DNA of 64,000 nt from Rhodothermales bacterium (GTDB taxonomy: Bacteria; Bacteroidota; Rhodothermia; Rhodothermales; JANQRZ01): NCBI GenBank assembly GCA_028284265.1, contig JANQRZ010000004.1, positions 62,001 through 126,000 on the forward strand, given 5' to 3'. This document shows positions 47,085-57,002 of the stretch, piece after piece. The notes beneath the pieces are model-generated. The model made no database searches. It saw nothing but the letters and a program-made list of their open reading frames with translations, and was not told where the DNA came from. A program made the position numbers and the translations under genes. Numbering within the stretch: position 1 is the first letter of the stretch; every line of letters begins with the position of its first letter.

Positions 47085-50000
47085 GATGCTGGTTGCTCCA
47101 TATCACCCTCGTGCTTCTCGCCGCGCCGCTCGCTGCGCAGCCCGTCACCGCGCCGCTCGGTGCCGATGGCATGATTCCCGTCTGGCTCGCCGTCGGGCCG
47201 TTCGAGCAGCCGACGACCGGTTTCGGTACACCTGCCGACGAAGACGTGATCGGAGAGGTCGGTGCACAGCCGACCGAGGGCGACGCCGAGGCGAGTTCGT
47301 GGGCAGCAGGAGAGACCGTGAAGTGGCAGCCCGTCGCGCCGAACGGTGCCGGGCTGGTCGACTTCCACGCCGCCTTTGCCGACGTGATGCCGGGCGACGG
47401 GCCGGAGAAAATCTGGTGGGCAAAGGCGGGCTACGCCTTCACCACGATCCAGAGCGAGACCGAGCAAGACGCCCTCCTCCTCATGGGCAGCAACAGTCGG
47501 CTGAAGGTCGTGCTCAATGGTGAGACGGTCCACATGGTCGACCGCGCCCGCAATGCTGTCGCCGATGAGGACACCGTCCGGGTTCGGCTGCGAGCGGGGG
47601 CGAATCGGTTGCTCGTCAAGGTCGGGCAGTCGCACCGCAACGAGGCGGTACAGTTCTTCGTCCCGTTGGCCTGGGAGTGGGGGTTTTATGCTCGACTCAT
47701 CGAGATGGACGGAGCACCCGCCGATGAGCAGGCTGCGGTCGTCCTTGGCGGTGAGGAGCCGGATGTCGCGCTCGCCTCGTCGTTCTTTTTCCGCGAAACA
47801 GAAAGGGGCTTGCAGCAGCGGTATGATCTTACCGTGACGCGCCGCACATCTGGCTCGATGGATGGGCGAGCGCTGCTGATGGTGGGCGATGAGACCTTCG
47901 CGGTACCGCTCGGTGCGGTGCCATGTGGGGTCAGTCGTCACAAACTCTGGGGACCGCCCGCCGAGGAGCCGACCCCAGCGCGGATTCAGCTTCGGCTCAA
48001 TGGCCTGCCGCCGGTCACACGCGATGTGACGCTGGAGCCACAGCCGAAATACGAGTTGCACCTGATGCTCAACTCGCACACCGATGTCGGCTACACGCAC
48101 CCGCAGCCGACGGTCGCCGAGAAGCACGCGCTCCTGCTCGATGCCGTCATCGACAAGGCCGAGGCGGAGCCAGATTTCCAGTGGACCATCGAGACCATCT
48201 GGCAACTGGAACGGTTCATCGAGGCGCGCTCCGAGGCAGACGTGGAGCGACTCATGGCGCTCGTCCGCGCCGGGCGGATCGCGGTCTCGCCGACCTACGC
48301 CAACCCGTTTACCGGCTGGGTGAGCGAGGAGGAACTGCTCCGCTCGTTCACCCTCGGGCGCGACTACGCCGAGCGCTTCGGCTTCGATCTCAGCGCCGTG
48401 CTGTCGAACGACGTGCCGGGGTTCTCCTGGATGCTCCCCGGCGTGCTCCGCGAGGCGGGTATTCCGTTCTTCGTCACGGGCATCAACGAGGTGTTCAGTG
48501 GCTATGCCTTCCAGCAATCGCTCCCCAAAGCCTTCCGCTGGGAAGGAGCCGACGGGAAGTCGGTTGTGACCTACCGGACCGAGGCCTACAACGAAGGGCA
48601 GACCTACGGGTTGGTCAAGGGCGTCGGAGCCGTTGAGGACCGGCTGCGCGAGCGGTTGCGGAAGCTGCGGGCGCAGGGCAACGAGCACGAGGTCGTATTG
48701 CTCAACACGACCTTCGGCGACAACGGGGGCATCCCGAACGCCGAACTCCAAACGGCGCGGGCGTGGAATGAGCAGTACGCCTTCCCCCGCATCGTCATCA
48801 GCAACCTCGACCGTTTTGCCGAGGCCTTTACCGCTTGTTGCACCGATGATCTCCCGACAGTGCGGGGCGAATGGACCTCAGACTGGGATATGCTCTATCA
48901 GGGCGAACTGGCGCGCGTCGTGCGGCAGCGCGAAGCGCAGCACCGGCTCCCCATCGCCGAGGCGATGTCTACATCGGCGTGGCTGGCCGATGGCAAGGCG
49001 TCGCTGCAACCGATGGTGGACGACGCCTACCATCATCTGCTCCAGTACAGCGCGCACGGCAGTGGGCTGGAGCACGGCTACGGCGGCCCCGACGAGAATG
49101 CCATCACGATGGCCTACCGCGAGGACTACGTCCAGAGCGCCAAGCTGGCGACTGAGGCCATCCTGCAACGGGCTACGCAGCGCCTTGCGCAGCCCATGGA
49201 GTCCTTCGAGACGGAGGCCATTTTCGTCTTCAACGGGATGGGCGTCGCCCGCGACGTGCCGGTCGAGGTGGAGTTCGCGCATGACGCGGCGCGCTACCGG
49301 GTTGTGGAGGGGGCGACGGGCGAGGAGCTACCGAGTGTTGCCGATGGGTATGACCTCCGCTTCGTCGCCCGCGATCTTCCGGCGGTAGGATATAAAAAGC
49401 TCCGGCTCGAAGCGAGAGCCGAAGCTCCGGCGACCGACCTGAGCACAGCGCCGAACGTGATCGAGAACGCCCACTATCGCCTTGTGGTCGATCCTGCAAC
49501 GGGCGCACTCGCGAGTGTAGTCGACAAAGCCACCAGCACCGAACTCGTCCGCACGGGTGCGGTGTTGCCTTTCGGGCTGCCGGTCCACGCCACCTTCGGC
49601 GACCCGTCGGGCTTTGCGCCGCTGCCAGCCGATGGGGTGGCGGTTGAGGTGGTCGACGAGCGCCCGGCGCGGCTCCGGCTGAGGGTGAACTTCGGCGACA
49701 CGGTTGTGCCTAGTGTGACCTACACGTTGTGGGAAAACGTTGCCCACGTCGAGGTCGAGGCCGACGTGAATCTGGAGGCCCTCGCGCCGGTCGGGATTAC
49801 CGAAGAGTACGGCCTCGCGTTTCCGTTTGCGCTCGATGATCCGACGGCACATCTCGGTGTGCTTGGCGGGTTCGTTGAGGCAGGCGTCGACCGATTCACG
49901 GCGATCACGCACGACGTGTATTCACTCCGCCAGAGTTTGGCCTTGACCGATGCCGATCAAACGGTGAGTTGGACGGCGACGGACAGCCGGGTGATCAAGC

Positions 50001-50536
50001 TGCGCGATATCGAGGGTGAGGCCGCGCCGACGCTCGTAGCGGTCCTCGTCAACCACTTCCCACCTGCGTGGAATCGGAATGAGGCAAACGAGGGTACATG
50101 GCCGCTCCGCTTTGCCTTCACGCACCGCGAGGGTACCTTCGACGCTGCGTTTACCGATGGCTTCGGACGCGCCCTCGCGCAGCCTGCCGTCGTCTACCCG
50201 ACGTGGCTCACCGCCGCCGATCCCGTCCGCTCGTTCCTGAAGATCGACGGCGATGCGGTTCACCTGCTCGCTTTCCAGCCGGACGATGAGGGCGTGCTCG
50301 TCCGGTTGAAGAATCCGCATCCCGGTGCCGACGCGGCGGTGCGGGTGAGTCTGCCCGGTCGTATCGTCCGGTCTGCTGAACACATCGCCTTCCTTGGCGA
50401 CGAGGCCGTGCCAGTATCGCTCGATGGCGGATCCGCCGCCGTTCGCCTCGGTCCGAATGAACTTGTCACTCTCCGTCTCCGCCTAGCTGAGGCGAGCACC
50501 GACTCCTCTTCTCTGCTCCAACAAACCACGAGGTAA
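47081..50536 (+). CDS. GH38-type alpha-mannosidase with predicted signal peptide
   Basis: MRCWLLHITLVLLAAPLAAQ signal; 'LHLMLNSHTDVGYTHPQPTVAEKHALLLDAVI', 'FQWTIETIWQLERFI', 'AVLSNDVPGFSWMLPGVLREAGIPFFVTGIN', 'NGGIPNAEL'. Track ORF begins at 46334; ATG at 47081 overlaps the upstream stop. Confidence 0.85.
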   Translation: MRCWLLHITLVLLAAPLAAQPVTAPLGADGMIPVWLAVGPFEQPTTGFGTPADEDVIGEVGAQPTEGDAEASSWAAGETVKWQPVAPNGAGLVDFHAAFADVMPGDGPEKIWWAKAGYAFTTIQSETEQDALLLMGSNSRLKVVLNGETVHMVDRARNAVADEDTVRVRLRAGANRLLVKVGQSHRNEAVQFFVPLAWEWGFYARLIEMDGAPADEQAAVVLGGEEPDVALASSFFFRETERGLQQRYDLTVTRRTSGSMDGRALLMVGDETFAVPLGAVPCGVSRHKLWGPPAEEPTPARIQLRLNGLPPVTRDVTLEPQPKYELHLMLNSHTDVGYTHPQPTVAEKHALLLDAVIDKAEAEPDFQWTIETIWQLERFIEARSEADVERLMALVRAGRIAVSPTYANPFTGWVSEEELLRSFTLGRDYAERFGFDLSAVLSNDVPGFSWMLPGVLREAGIPFFVTGINEVFSGYAFQQSLPKAFRWEGADGKSVVTYRTEAYNEGQTYGLVKGVGAVEDRLRERLRKLRAQGNEHEVVLLNTTFGDNGGIPNAELQTARAWNEQYAFPRIVISNLDRFAEAFTACCTDDLPTVRGEWTSDWDMLYQGELARVVRQREAQHRLPIAEAMSTSAWLADGKASLQPMVDDAYHHLLQYSAHGSGLEHGYGGPDENAITMAYREDYVQSAKLATEAILQRATQRLAQPMESFETEAIFVFNGMGVARDVPVEVEFAHDAARYRVVEGATGEELPSVADGYDLRFVARDLPAVGYKKLRLEARAEAPATDLSTAPNVIENAHYRLVVDPATGALASVVDKATSTELVRTGAVLPFGLPVHATFGDPSGFAPLPADGVAVEVVDERPARLRLRVNFGDTVVPSVTYTLWENVAHVEVEADVNLEALAPVGITEEYGLAFPFALDDPTAHLGVLGGFVEAGVDRFTAITHDVYSLRQSLALTDADQTVSWTATDSRVIKLRDIEGEAAPTLVAVLVNHFPPAWNRNEANEGTWPLRFAFTHREGTFDAAFTDGFGRALAQPAVVYPTWLTAADPVRSFLKIDGDAVHLLAFQPDDEGVLVRLKNPHPGADAAVRVSLPGRIVRSAEHIAFLGDEAVPVSLDGGSAAVRLGPNELVTLRLRLAEASTDSSSLLQQTTR

Positions 50537-50540
50537 TGCT

Positions 50541-51389
50541 ATGCCCCGTTCTGCTACCGTTTCCCATTCCCGTCGCAGCCTGGCCCTCGTGCTGGGGCTG
50601 TGTCTCATGCTGCCGATCGTCATTGCCGCGTGCGAGATCGTCGAAGTGATCCAGCCCTCCGAGGCACAACAGGGTGAGATTATCGAGGTGCTGGTCACGG
50701 CCCGGAAAACGTTTGATGATGCCAACCCGCACCCCGGTGCGTTGTCAGTGCTCGTGCCCGAGGACTGGTCTTTTGTCTCCGGGGAATACGATGGCGACGC
50801 AGGGGCAGGCGATATGCTCGAAAGCGAAGACTGGGCTGACTCAACGGAGATTGTGCTGCCTGCTCCCGATGGCATGAAATGGATAGCGACGGTTTCCGAT
50901 GACTCGTACACGTCGGAGGCGGATGATTTCTACGACGTGACGCTTCGGCTTCGAGTTGGGCAGGAGGTCGGCACGTTCAATCTGGGCTATCTCATCACGC
51001 TCGCCGACTTTGCCACCCGAGATGTCGATCTGGACCCCGAGGATGGGGTTTCGGCCGACACGATGATGAATCAGCGCATCACGGTCAACCCCTTCGTGTC
51101 GAACGAGGACGGTGCCCAGCCGGATGCTTTCGCACTCGGCCAGAACTACCCCAATCCGTTCGTGGCCTCCACGTCGATCCCGTACTCGCTGGACCGCGCC
51201 GCGGATGTGCGGCTGACCATCTTCGATGCGGCTGGACGTGAGGTGGCGGTTGTGGCAGAAGGCAGCCGGTCGGCAGGAGAGCACACGGCGGTGTTCGACG
51301 CCACGGTTCTTGCGAGCGGCACCTACGTCTATCGCCTTGATGCAGACGGCGGAACGGTCGAGACGCGGCGGATGACGGTCGTGAAATAG
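50541..51389 (+). CDS. Small secreted protein with T9SS-type C-terminal domain
   Basis: N-terminal hydrophobic signal; 'ALGQNYPNPFVASTSIPYSLDRAADVRLTIFDAAGREVAVVAEGSRSAGEHTAVFDATVLASGTYVYRLDADGGTVETRRMTVVK'. Confidence 0.82.
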   Translation: MPRSATVSHSRRSLALVLGLCLMLPIVIAACEIVEVIQPSEAQQGEIIEVLVTARKTFDDANPHPGALSVLVPEDWSFVSGEYDGDAGAGDMLESEDWADSTEIVLPAPDGMKWIATVSDDSYTSEADDFYDVTLRLRVGQEVGTFNLGYLITLADFATRDVDLDPEDGVSADTMMNQRITVNPFVSNEDGAQPDAFALGQNYPNPFVASTSIPYSLDRAADVRLTIFDAAGREVAVVAEGSRSAGEHTAVFDATVLASGTYVYRLDADGGTVETRRMTVVK

Positions 51390-51392
51390 CGT

Positions 51393-51422
51393 ATGGGAGG
51401 GCGAGGGGAGAGCCTCCCATAG
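51393..51422 (+). terminator. Hairpin TATGGGAGG..CCTCCCATA inside the operon (no clear T tract)
   Basis: Perfect 9-bp arms just after the 50541..51389 stop codon. Confidence 0.4.
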
Positions 51423-51475
51423 CCTTATCCCTCGCCCCCTCCTACCTCAATCACCTACACACTCACACTCAAATC

Positions 51476-52585
51476 ATGCCTTCTCGTCCGCTCCGTGTTG
51501 CCGCCGTGCGCGACCTCGGCCCGCAGTTCACCGTCAACCCGTACCGGATGACCGGGCAGGACGGGGCTTACTCGATCCCGCTCGGCGGGGTCGGTCCGCA
51601 AGAGGCCGACCGCGTGTTCTGGTACTTCGGCGACACGCTCATCGGCGAGCGCCCGCCGGGGAGCCTGCGCGATGTGTTCACGCACCTCGCCGAGATCGGG
51701 CAGCCGCAGGGCCACGCCCCGTTCGAGCGCCTCCCGACGAACACGGGTCTGGTGCTTCCGGCGCAGTCCGGGCGCGGCGGGCTGACCGGATTCCAGCACC
51801 TCGTGGACGCGGATGGCGAGATTCGGCAGCTCGTTCCGCCGGGGCCGGACGACCGCGACGAGTGGGACCGGATGTGGTGCATGCACGGCGTCGCCCTCGG
51901 CGAGACGCTCTACCTGTTCTACATGCACATCCGCATGCTCGAAGACCAAGGCGGACCGTTCGACCTCGGGTTCGAGATCATCGGGTGTGGCTTGGCGAAG
52001 GGGACGGCGGACGAGTGGCAGTTCGAGCGATTGAGTCACGACGGTGAGGATATGTGGTGGCCCTATCCCCAGCCACAGTTTGCTTCCGCCGTGCTCCGGT
52101 CCGACCGGGAGGGTGGCGACTGGCTCTATCTCTACGGCGTCACGGGCTACGAGGACGGCGTGCAGCGGGTCTACCTCGCCCGCGTCCGCCCCGACGCCAT
52201 CGAAGACCTTAGCCAATACGAATACCTCAGCGGCTCCGACCCGACGTGGAGCGCCGACGTCGCCGATGCCTTCTCCGTTTTCGAGGGGCCGCCGAACGAG
52301 CTGTCGGTCTCGTGGAACGACTACCTCGGCAGCTACCTCTCGGTCCACTCGTACAACACCGACGGGCAACAGGTCGGGCGGACGGCCCCGACTCCGTGGG
52401 GACCGTGGAGTGAGCCGACGGTACTGTGGACCGTCGAGGCCACGCCGGACAAGAAGTATCCGGTCGCAGCCTACGCTGGGAAGGAGCACCCGTCGCTCTC
52501 CGAAGACGGCGGGCGGGTGATCTACTTCACCTACATCGAAGCCGAAGAGTATTTCCCCCACCTCATCGAAGTCACGCTAGAGTGA
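51476..52585 (+). CDS. DUF4185-like / five-bladed beta-propeller-type protein
   Basis: 'YRMTGQDGAYSIPLGG..DRVFWYFGDTLIGER', 'WDRMWCMHGVALGETLYLFYMHIRM', 'TPWGPWSEPTVLWTVEATPDKKYPVAAYAGKEHPSLSEDGGRVIYFTYI'. Confidence 0.6.
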   Translation: MPSRPLRVAAVRDLGPQFTVNPYRMTGQDGAYSIPLGGVGPQEADRVFWYFGDTLIGERPPGSLRDVFTHLAEIGQPQGHAPFERLPTNTGLVLPAQSGRGGLTGFQHLVDADGEIRQLVPPGPDDRDEWDRMWCMHGVALGETLYLFYMHIRMLEDQGGPFDLGFEIIGCGLAKGTADEWQFERLSHDGEDMWWPYPQPQFASAVLRSDREGGDWLYLYGVTGYEDGVQRVYLARVRPDAIEDLSQYEYLSGSDPTWSADVADAFSVFEGPPNELSVSWNDYLGSYLSVHSYNTDGQQVGRTAPTPWGPWSEPTVLWTVEATPDKKYPVAAYAGKEHPSLSEDGGRVIYFTYIEAEEYFPHLIEVTLE

Positions 52586-52684
52586 GTGGGGGAGGATGAG
52601 CGTGTGGGGGTGTGAGGGTGGCTCCCGTTCAGACGCGCAACTGCACCCTCGTACTCTCAACCCCCGATATTCTCTCACCCACCC

Positions 52685-54745
52685 ATGATCCCGACCGTCG
52701 ACGACCTCCGAAGTGCTCCGATGACGAAGCGGTACGGCGACCTGTTCGCCGCGCCGGGGCTGACCAACTTCCTCGGCTGTGTCCAGATGGACCTCGACCT
52801 GACCGGGATTCACAGCCTCAACTTTCCGCCCTTCGGCACGGCGGATGTCAACACGGCAAACCTGTATCTCGATGGGCGGCTCTTCAACGCGCTCGGCGCG
52901 CCGGTCACATTCCACTGGTGGCCCGACCGGGTTGTTCGCGAGGCCGAGTACGACGGGTTGAAGCTGACCTCAACGACGGCGCTTGCGGTCGGTCGGATGG
53001 CGGCGGTGATGACGCTGGAGGTCGAGAACCGCAGCGGGTCCGAGCGCGAGGTGGCGATTCGGTTCGGCGTGCAGGGCAGCGCGACGCAGGCGCGGCGTCC
53101 GTGGAACGCTCCGCTCCCGCCACACGAGACGGGGCACGACGTGTCGCTCGATGAGGGGCGGGGCGCTGTCCGATTCAAGGCGACCGAAAGCGAGGCCGTG
53201 CAGATTCAGGGCACGGCACCCAAGCCCGATGGATTACGCGCCGTCGCGCTCGCGCACACGCTGCGCCTTGCCCCCGACGAGACCGGACGGATCGACTACG
53301 TCCACGCTATCGGCGAAACGGATGCCGAAGCCGAGGCGGCTTACGATGCGCTCATCCACGACGTGCTCGGCGAACTCGACCGCATCTGTGCCGACTGGAA
53401 CGCTGAGTTGAAGGCTGTCTTCACCCCGCACAATGATCGCTACTCCGGCCACCTCCCCGAACTGCATACGACCGACGACACCATCGCCAAGCTCTACGCG
53501 ATGGGTGCGCTCGGCGTGGTCTACTTCAAGCGCGACTCGCCCCACTCGGTCCACGGGCGGGCTTACGACACGCTCATGCCGCGCTACTGGCAGTCGGTGA
53601 CCTTCCTGTGGGACTACTTCCTCTCGTCGCCCATCCACGCGCAACTCGATCCGGCGGTGATGCGTGGCTATCTCGACCGCTGGATGCACCTCGACGTACA
53701 CCAGCACTTCGGGACCGAGTACCTGACCGGACAGGGCGTCGGCAACTGGTACGCCGTCAACGATTTTGCGATGGTTTCGATGGCGAGCACCTACGTCCGC
53801 TGGACCGGCGACCACGACTGGCTGACGGGCAATGTCGAGGGGAGCGACGAGCGGATCATCGACGCGCTCCGGCGCTACGCGACCAACTGGCGGCGGTTCA
53901 AGACCAACAGCGGGCTGGCCGACTACGGCGGACTGAACAACCTCCTCGAATGCGTTCACACCTACCTGCACGAGGTCGCCAGTCTCAACGCGGCCAACGT
54001 GTTCAACCTCCGCGAGATCGGGCGGCTGCTCGCGCACGTCGGCGAGCCGGACGACGGCGCGCTGGAGGCCGAGGCGCAGCAGATTCTGCGCGACCTCGAT
54101 ACGCTCTACGTCGATGGCACAGGGTACTGGCGAGCGCGCTTCCCCGACGGGTCCGAACGCGAGGTCCGGCACTGTTACGATCTGCTCACGGTTCTCAACA
54201 CCATCCCCGACGACCTCTCGCCGAAGCGGAAATCCGAGATGGTCGATTACTTCCGGCGCGAGTTGCAGACCCCGCATTGGTTGCATGCCCTCTCGCCCGG
54301 CGACGACGATGCCTTCCGCGACGTGCGCCCGGACCACCAATGGAACGGGGCCTATCCGGCGTGGCCGCCCGAGACCGCGCGCGGCCTCTTCCGCATCGGC
54401 GAGGCCGACCTTGCGCTCGACTGGCTGCGCGGCCTCGCCCGGAGCGCAAACCAGGGACCCTTCGGGCAGGCCCACTTCGCCGAAGCCGTCTGGCCGACCA
54501 CCGACGGGGCCGCCACCAAGGTGCCGCCCGATGAGCCGTACATTAACGACTGGACGTGCTCCTCCAACGGAAGCTGGGTAAACGTGATCATCGAGGGCCT
54601 CTTCGGCGTTCGACCGGGCCTCGGCGGACCGCTGGAGGCGGTGCCGCAGTTTGGGTCGTTCGACGCGGGGGCCGAATTGCACAATGTGGTACACCAAGGC
54701 ACGCGCTACCACATCACTCGTGACGGAGCGCACGTCGTCTCGTGA
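52685..54745 (+). CDS. Putative (alpha/alpha)6 six-hairpin glycosidase-like protein
   Basis: 'MPRYWQSVTFLWDYFLSSPIHAQLDPAVMRGYLDRWM', 'WYAVNDFAMVSMASTYVRWTGDHDWL', 'WNGAYPAWPPETARGLFRIGEADLALDWLRGLARSANQGPFGQAHFAE'; no obvious signal peptide. Confidence 0.7.
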   Translation: MIPTVDDLRSAPMTKRYGDLFAAPGLTNFLGCVQMDLDLTGIHSLNFPPFGTADVNTANLYLDGRLFNALGAPVTFHWWPDRVVREAEYDGLKLTSTTALAVGRMAAVMTLEVENRSGSEREVAIRFGVQGSATQARRPWNAPLPPHETGHDVSLDEGRGAVRFKATESEAVQIQGTAPKPDGLRAVALAHTLRLAPDETGRIDYVHAIGETDAEAEAAYDALIHDVLGELDRICADWNAELKAVFTPHNDRYSGHLPELHTTDDTIAKLYAMGALGVVYFKRDSPHSVHGRAYDTLMPRYWQSVTFLWDYFLSSPIHAQLDPAVMRGYLDRWMHLDVHQHFGTEYLTGQGVGNWYAVNDFAMVSMASTYVRWTGDHDWLTGNVEGSDERIIDALRRYATNWRRFKTNSGLADYGGLNNLLECVHTYLHEVASLNAANVFNLREIGRLLAHVGEPDDGALEAEAQQILRDLDTLYVDGTGYWRARFPDGSEREVRHCYDLLTVLNTIPDDLSPKRKSEMVDYFRRELQTPHWLHALSPGDDDAFRDVRPDHQWNGAYPAWPPETARGLFRIGEADLALDWLRGLARSANQGPFGQAHFAEAVWPTTDGAATKVPPDEPYINDWTCSSNGSWVNVIIEGLFGVRPGLGGPLEAVPQFGSFDAGAELHNVVHQGTRYHITRDGAHVVS

Positions 54746-55995
54746 TCCGTCCTCTACTTCTCACCGTCTTCAGCCTGATGGCTGTTCCGACCCTCGCGCA
54801 GACTGTGCCGTTCGACGTGTTCCTGACGCAAGTAGAGCAGGCGGCCCCGGCTGTTCGTCCGGCGCTCGTCGAGACGTTCTGGCAGCGGTTGAACCGGACG
54901 CCGCTCATCGAGGGTGACTCGGCGGCGGTGTTTCTCTATCGCGGCGAGGCGCGCGTGGTCAGCCTCCTCGGCGATATGAACGGCTGGAACAAGCCGACGC
55001 CGCTGCGCCGGATCGAGGGGACCGACCTCTGGTACCGCCGCGAGCGCGTCGAGCCGGAGGCGCGGCTGGAATACACGTTCATGGTCGACACCGACGCCGA
55101 AGGGTTCGGAGCCGAACTGTCCGGGGTGCAGGACGAGCGTAACCCGCACCGCGTCCTCAGCGGCTTCGGGGCGTTCTCCGAACTGGCGATGCCGGGCTAC
55201 GAGTATCCTGAGGTGTTCGCCCCGTTCCGCGACGGAACCCCCGGCTCGTTCGAGGGGCTGGACTTGCTCACGATTCCCACCGGGGTGCTGCCTTACGAAC
55301 ATGAGGCGCTGGTCTACACGCCGCCCGGCTATGCCGACGACGAAGCGGTGCATTACCCGACCGTCACCTTCATGGACGGGCGCGACTATGTCGCCTTCGC
55401 CCACGTCCCCGCCGTACTCGACTGGTTGATCGAGCAGGATGAGATCGAACCCGTCATCGCCGTCTTTCTAGACCCGCCGAACCGGCATGGATTCCAAGAG
55501 CCGAACCGGACGACGGAGTACGGTCTGAACGATGACTTCGTGACCTTCTTGGCCGACGAACTCGTGCCCTTCATCGATGCCCGCTACCGGACCCGGACGG
55601 ACCCAGAGTCACGCCTCATCGTCGGCGATTCCTACGGCGGACTCATCGCCACCTACGTGCCCTTTCGGCGTTCCGACGTCTTTGGGTTGGGCTATGGGCA
55701 GTCCGGCTATCACTCGTTTCAGAACAATACGTTGATCCGGCTCGTCCAAGAGGCGGACGTGCCTCCCATTCGGCTCTATATCGACGTGGGTACTTACGAG
55801 CGGACCGTCGGTGTGGGTTTGCTCCCCGACGCCGAAATCGACTTCACCGCGGCGAACCGGCGTATGCGCGACGTACTCGCCGCGCGCGGCTACGATTTCG
55901 TCTATGCCGAGTATCCCGAGGGGCACACCTGGGGCAACTGGCGCGCCCACCTGCTTGATGCGCTGCCTCACTTCTTTCCGTCTCACCAACGGTAG
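54742..55995 (+). CDS. Secreted alpha/beta-hydrolase esterase (enterochelin esterase/Fes-like, CBM48-like N-terminus)
   Basis: GTG start overlapping the upstream stop; signal peptide; 'GEARVVSLLGDMNGWNKPTPLRRIEGTDLWYRRERV'; 'VTFMDGRDY', 'RLIVGDSYGGLIATYV' nucleophile elbow; 'YPEGHTWGNWRAHLLDALPHFF'. Confidence 0.85.
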   Translation: MIRPLLLTVFSLMAVPTLAQTVPFDVFLTQVEQAAPAVRPALVETFWQRLNRTPLIEGDSAAVFLYRGEARVVSLLGDMNGWNKPTPLRRIEGTDLWYRRERVEPEARLEYTFMVDTDAEGFGAELSGVQDERNPHRVLSGFGAFSELAMPGYEYPEVFAPFRDGTPGSFEGLDLLTIPTGVLPYEHEALVYTPPGYADDEAVHYPTVTFMDGRDYVAFAHVPAVLDWLIEQDEIEPVIAVFLDPPNRHGFQEPNRTTEYGLNDDFVTFLADELVPFIDARYRTRTDPESRLIVGDSYGGLIATYVPFRRSDVFGLGYGQSGYHSFQNNTLIRLVQEADVPPIRLYIDVGTYERTVGVGLLPDAEIDFTAANRRMRDVLAARGYDFVYAEYPEGHTWGNWRAHLLDALPHFFPSHQR

Positions 55996-56000
55996 GCACT

Positions 56001-56972
56001 ATGCGATTTGGTATGGATTTCGGCGGGACCAACCTCAAGGCTGGTGTCTTCAACGAGGCCGGGGAGAGTATTGTCTTCGAGCAGACCCCACTCCGATCCC
56101 ACATGCAGGGCGACCTGCTCGATAACCTCATCGTGTACGCGCTGCGGCTGACGGGGGGTTATGATATCACGGCAGGCGGCCTCGCTATCAAGGGCCTCGT
56201 CGATTCCAAGGCGGGCCGCGTCGTCGAAGATGTCGGTGAGGGCAACCTCCTCGCCGGGGCCGATCTGCGCGGGGCATTCCGCAGGGCTCTCGGGGTTCCG
56301 TTCGCTGTCGAGAATGACGCACGGGCCTATGCGTGGGGCGAGTGGTGCTTCGGGGCAGGACAGGGGACGGAGGTGATGGCGTGCCTGACGCTCGGCACGG
56401 GTGTCGGCGGGGCCGTCGTGACGCATGGCGCACCGTATATCGGAGCCGACCCGCTCGGCGGAATTCTCGGCGGGCACCTCACCATCGATCGGAACGGGCC
56501 GCCGTGTCCGTGCGGCAGCCGAGGCTGCCTCGAACTCTTCTGCTCGGCGACGGCGTTTAGAGCACGCGTCGAGGAGGCGCACCCTGAGCTTGCGGGAAAC
56601 ATTGGCGACACCCTCAGTCTCGGCGCTACGCTGCCAGCCTTCTTCGAGGCTGTCCGTGACCAGGGCACAACGTATCAGGCCACGCTCGACGCCTACCTCG
56701 ACGATCTCGCGTTTGGCGTGATAAACATTATCCACGCCTTCGGGCCGGACATGGTCGTGCTCGGCGGTGGCGTGATGAACAGCGCTGACTGCATTCTGCC
56801 CGGTCTCATCGAACGGGTCGATGCTGGGGCGTGGACCGTCCCGCGTGGCCGGGTTGATATCGCGGCTGCCGCACTCGGCAACCGGGCGGCGTCCCTCGGG
56901 GTCGCTTTCCACCCGTCGCTCGATGGGCACGCCGAGTCGCGCGGCTCGGAGCCTCATGAGTCTCTTTTCTAA
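56001..56972 (+). CDS. ROK family sugar kinase
   Basis: 'MRFGMDFGGTNLKAGVF', 'VPFAVENDARAYAWGEWCFGAGQGTEVMACLTLGTGVGGAVV', 'GHLTIDRNGPPCPCGSRGCLELFCS' (ROK CxCGxxGCxE). Confidence 0.92.
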   Translation: MRFGMDFGGTNLKAGVFNEAGESIVFEQTPLRSHMQGDLLDNLIVYALRLTGGYDITAGGLAIKGLVDSKAGRVVEDVGEGNLLAGADLRGAFRRALGVPFAVENDARAYAWGEWCFGAGQGTEVMACLTLGTGVGGAVVTHGAPYIGADPLGGILGGHLTIDRNGPPCPCGSRGCLELFCSATAFRARVEEAHPELAGNIGDTLSLGATLPAFFEAVRDQGTTYQATLDAYLDDLAFGVINIIHAFGPDMVVLGGGVMNSADCILPGLIERVDAGAWTVPRGRVDIAAAALGNRAASLGVAFHPSLDGHAESRGSEPHESLF

Positions 56973-57002
56973 TCTTCCCTCTTTCCTGTTCACGCCCGCC
57001 CG

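Noticed and set aside
47042-48751. 569-aa minus-strand ORF antisense to GH38
   Set aside because: GH38 motifs on the plus strand are unambiguous; the antisense product is low-complexity.
53234-54733. 499-aa minus-strand ORF
   Set aside because: Antisense of the six-hairpin glycosidase-like gene with no recognisable motifs.
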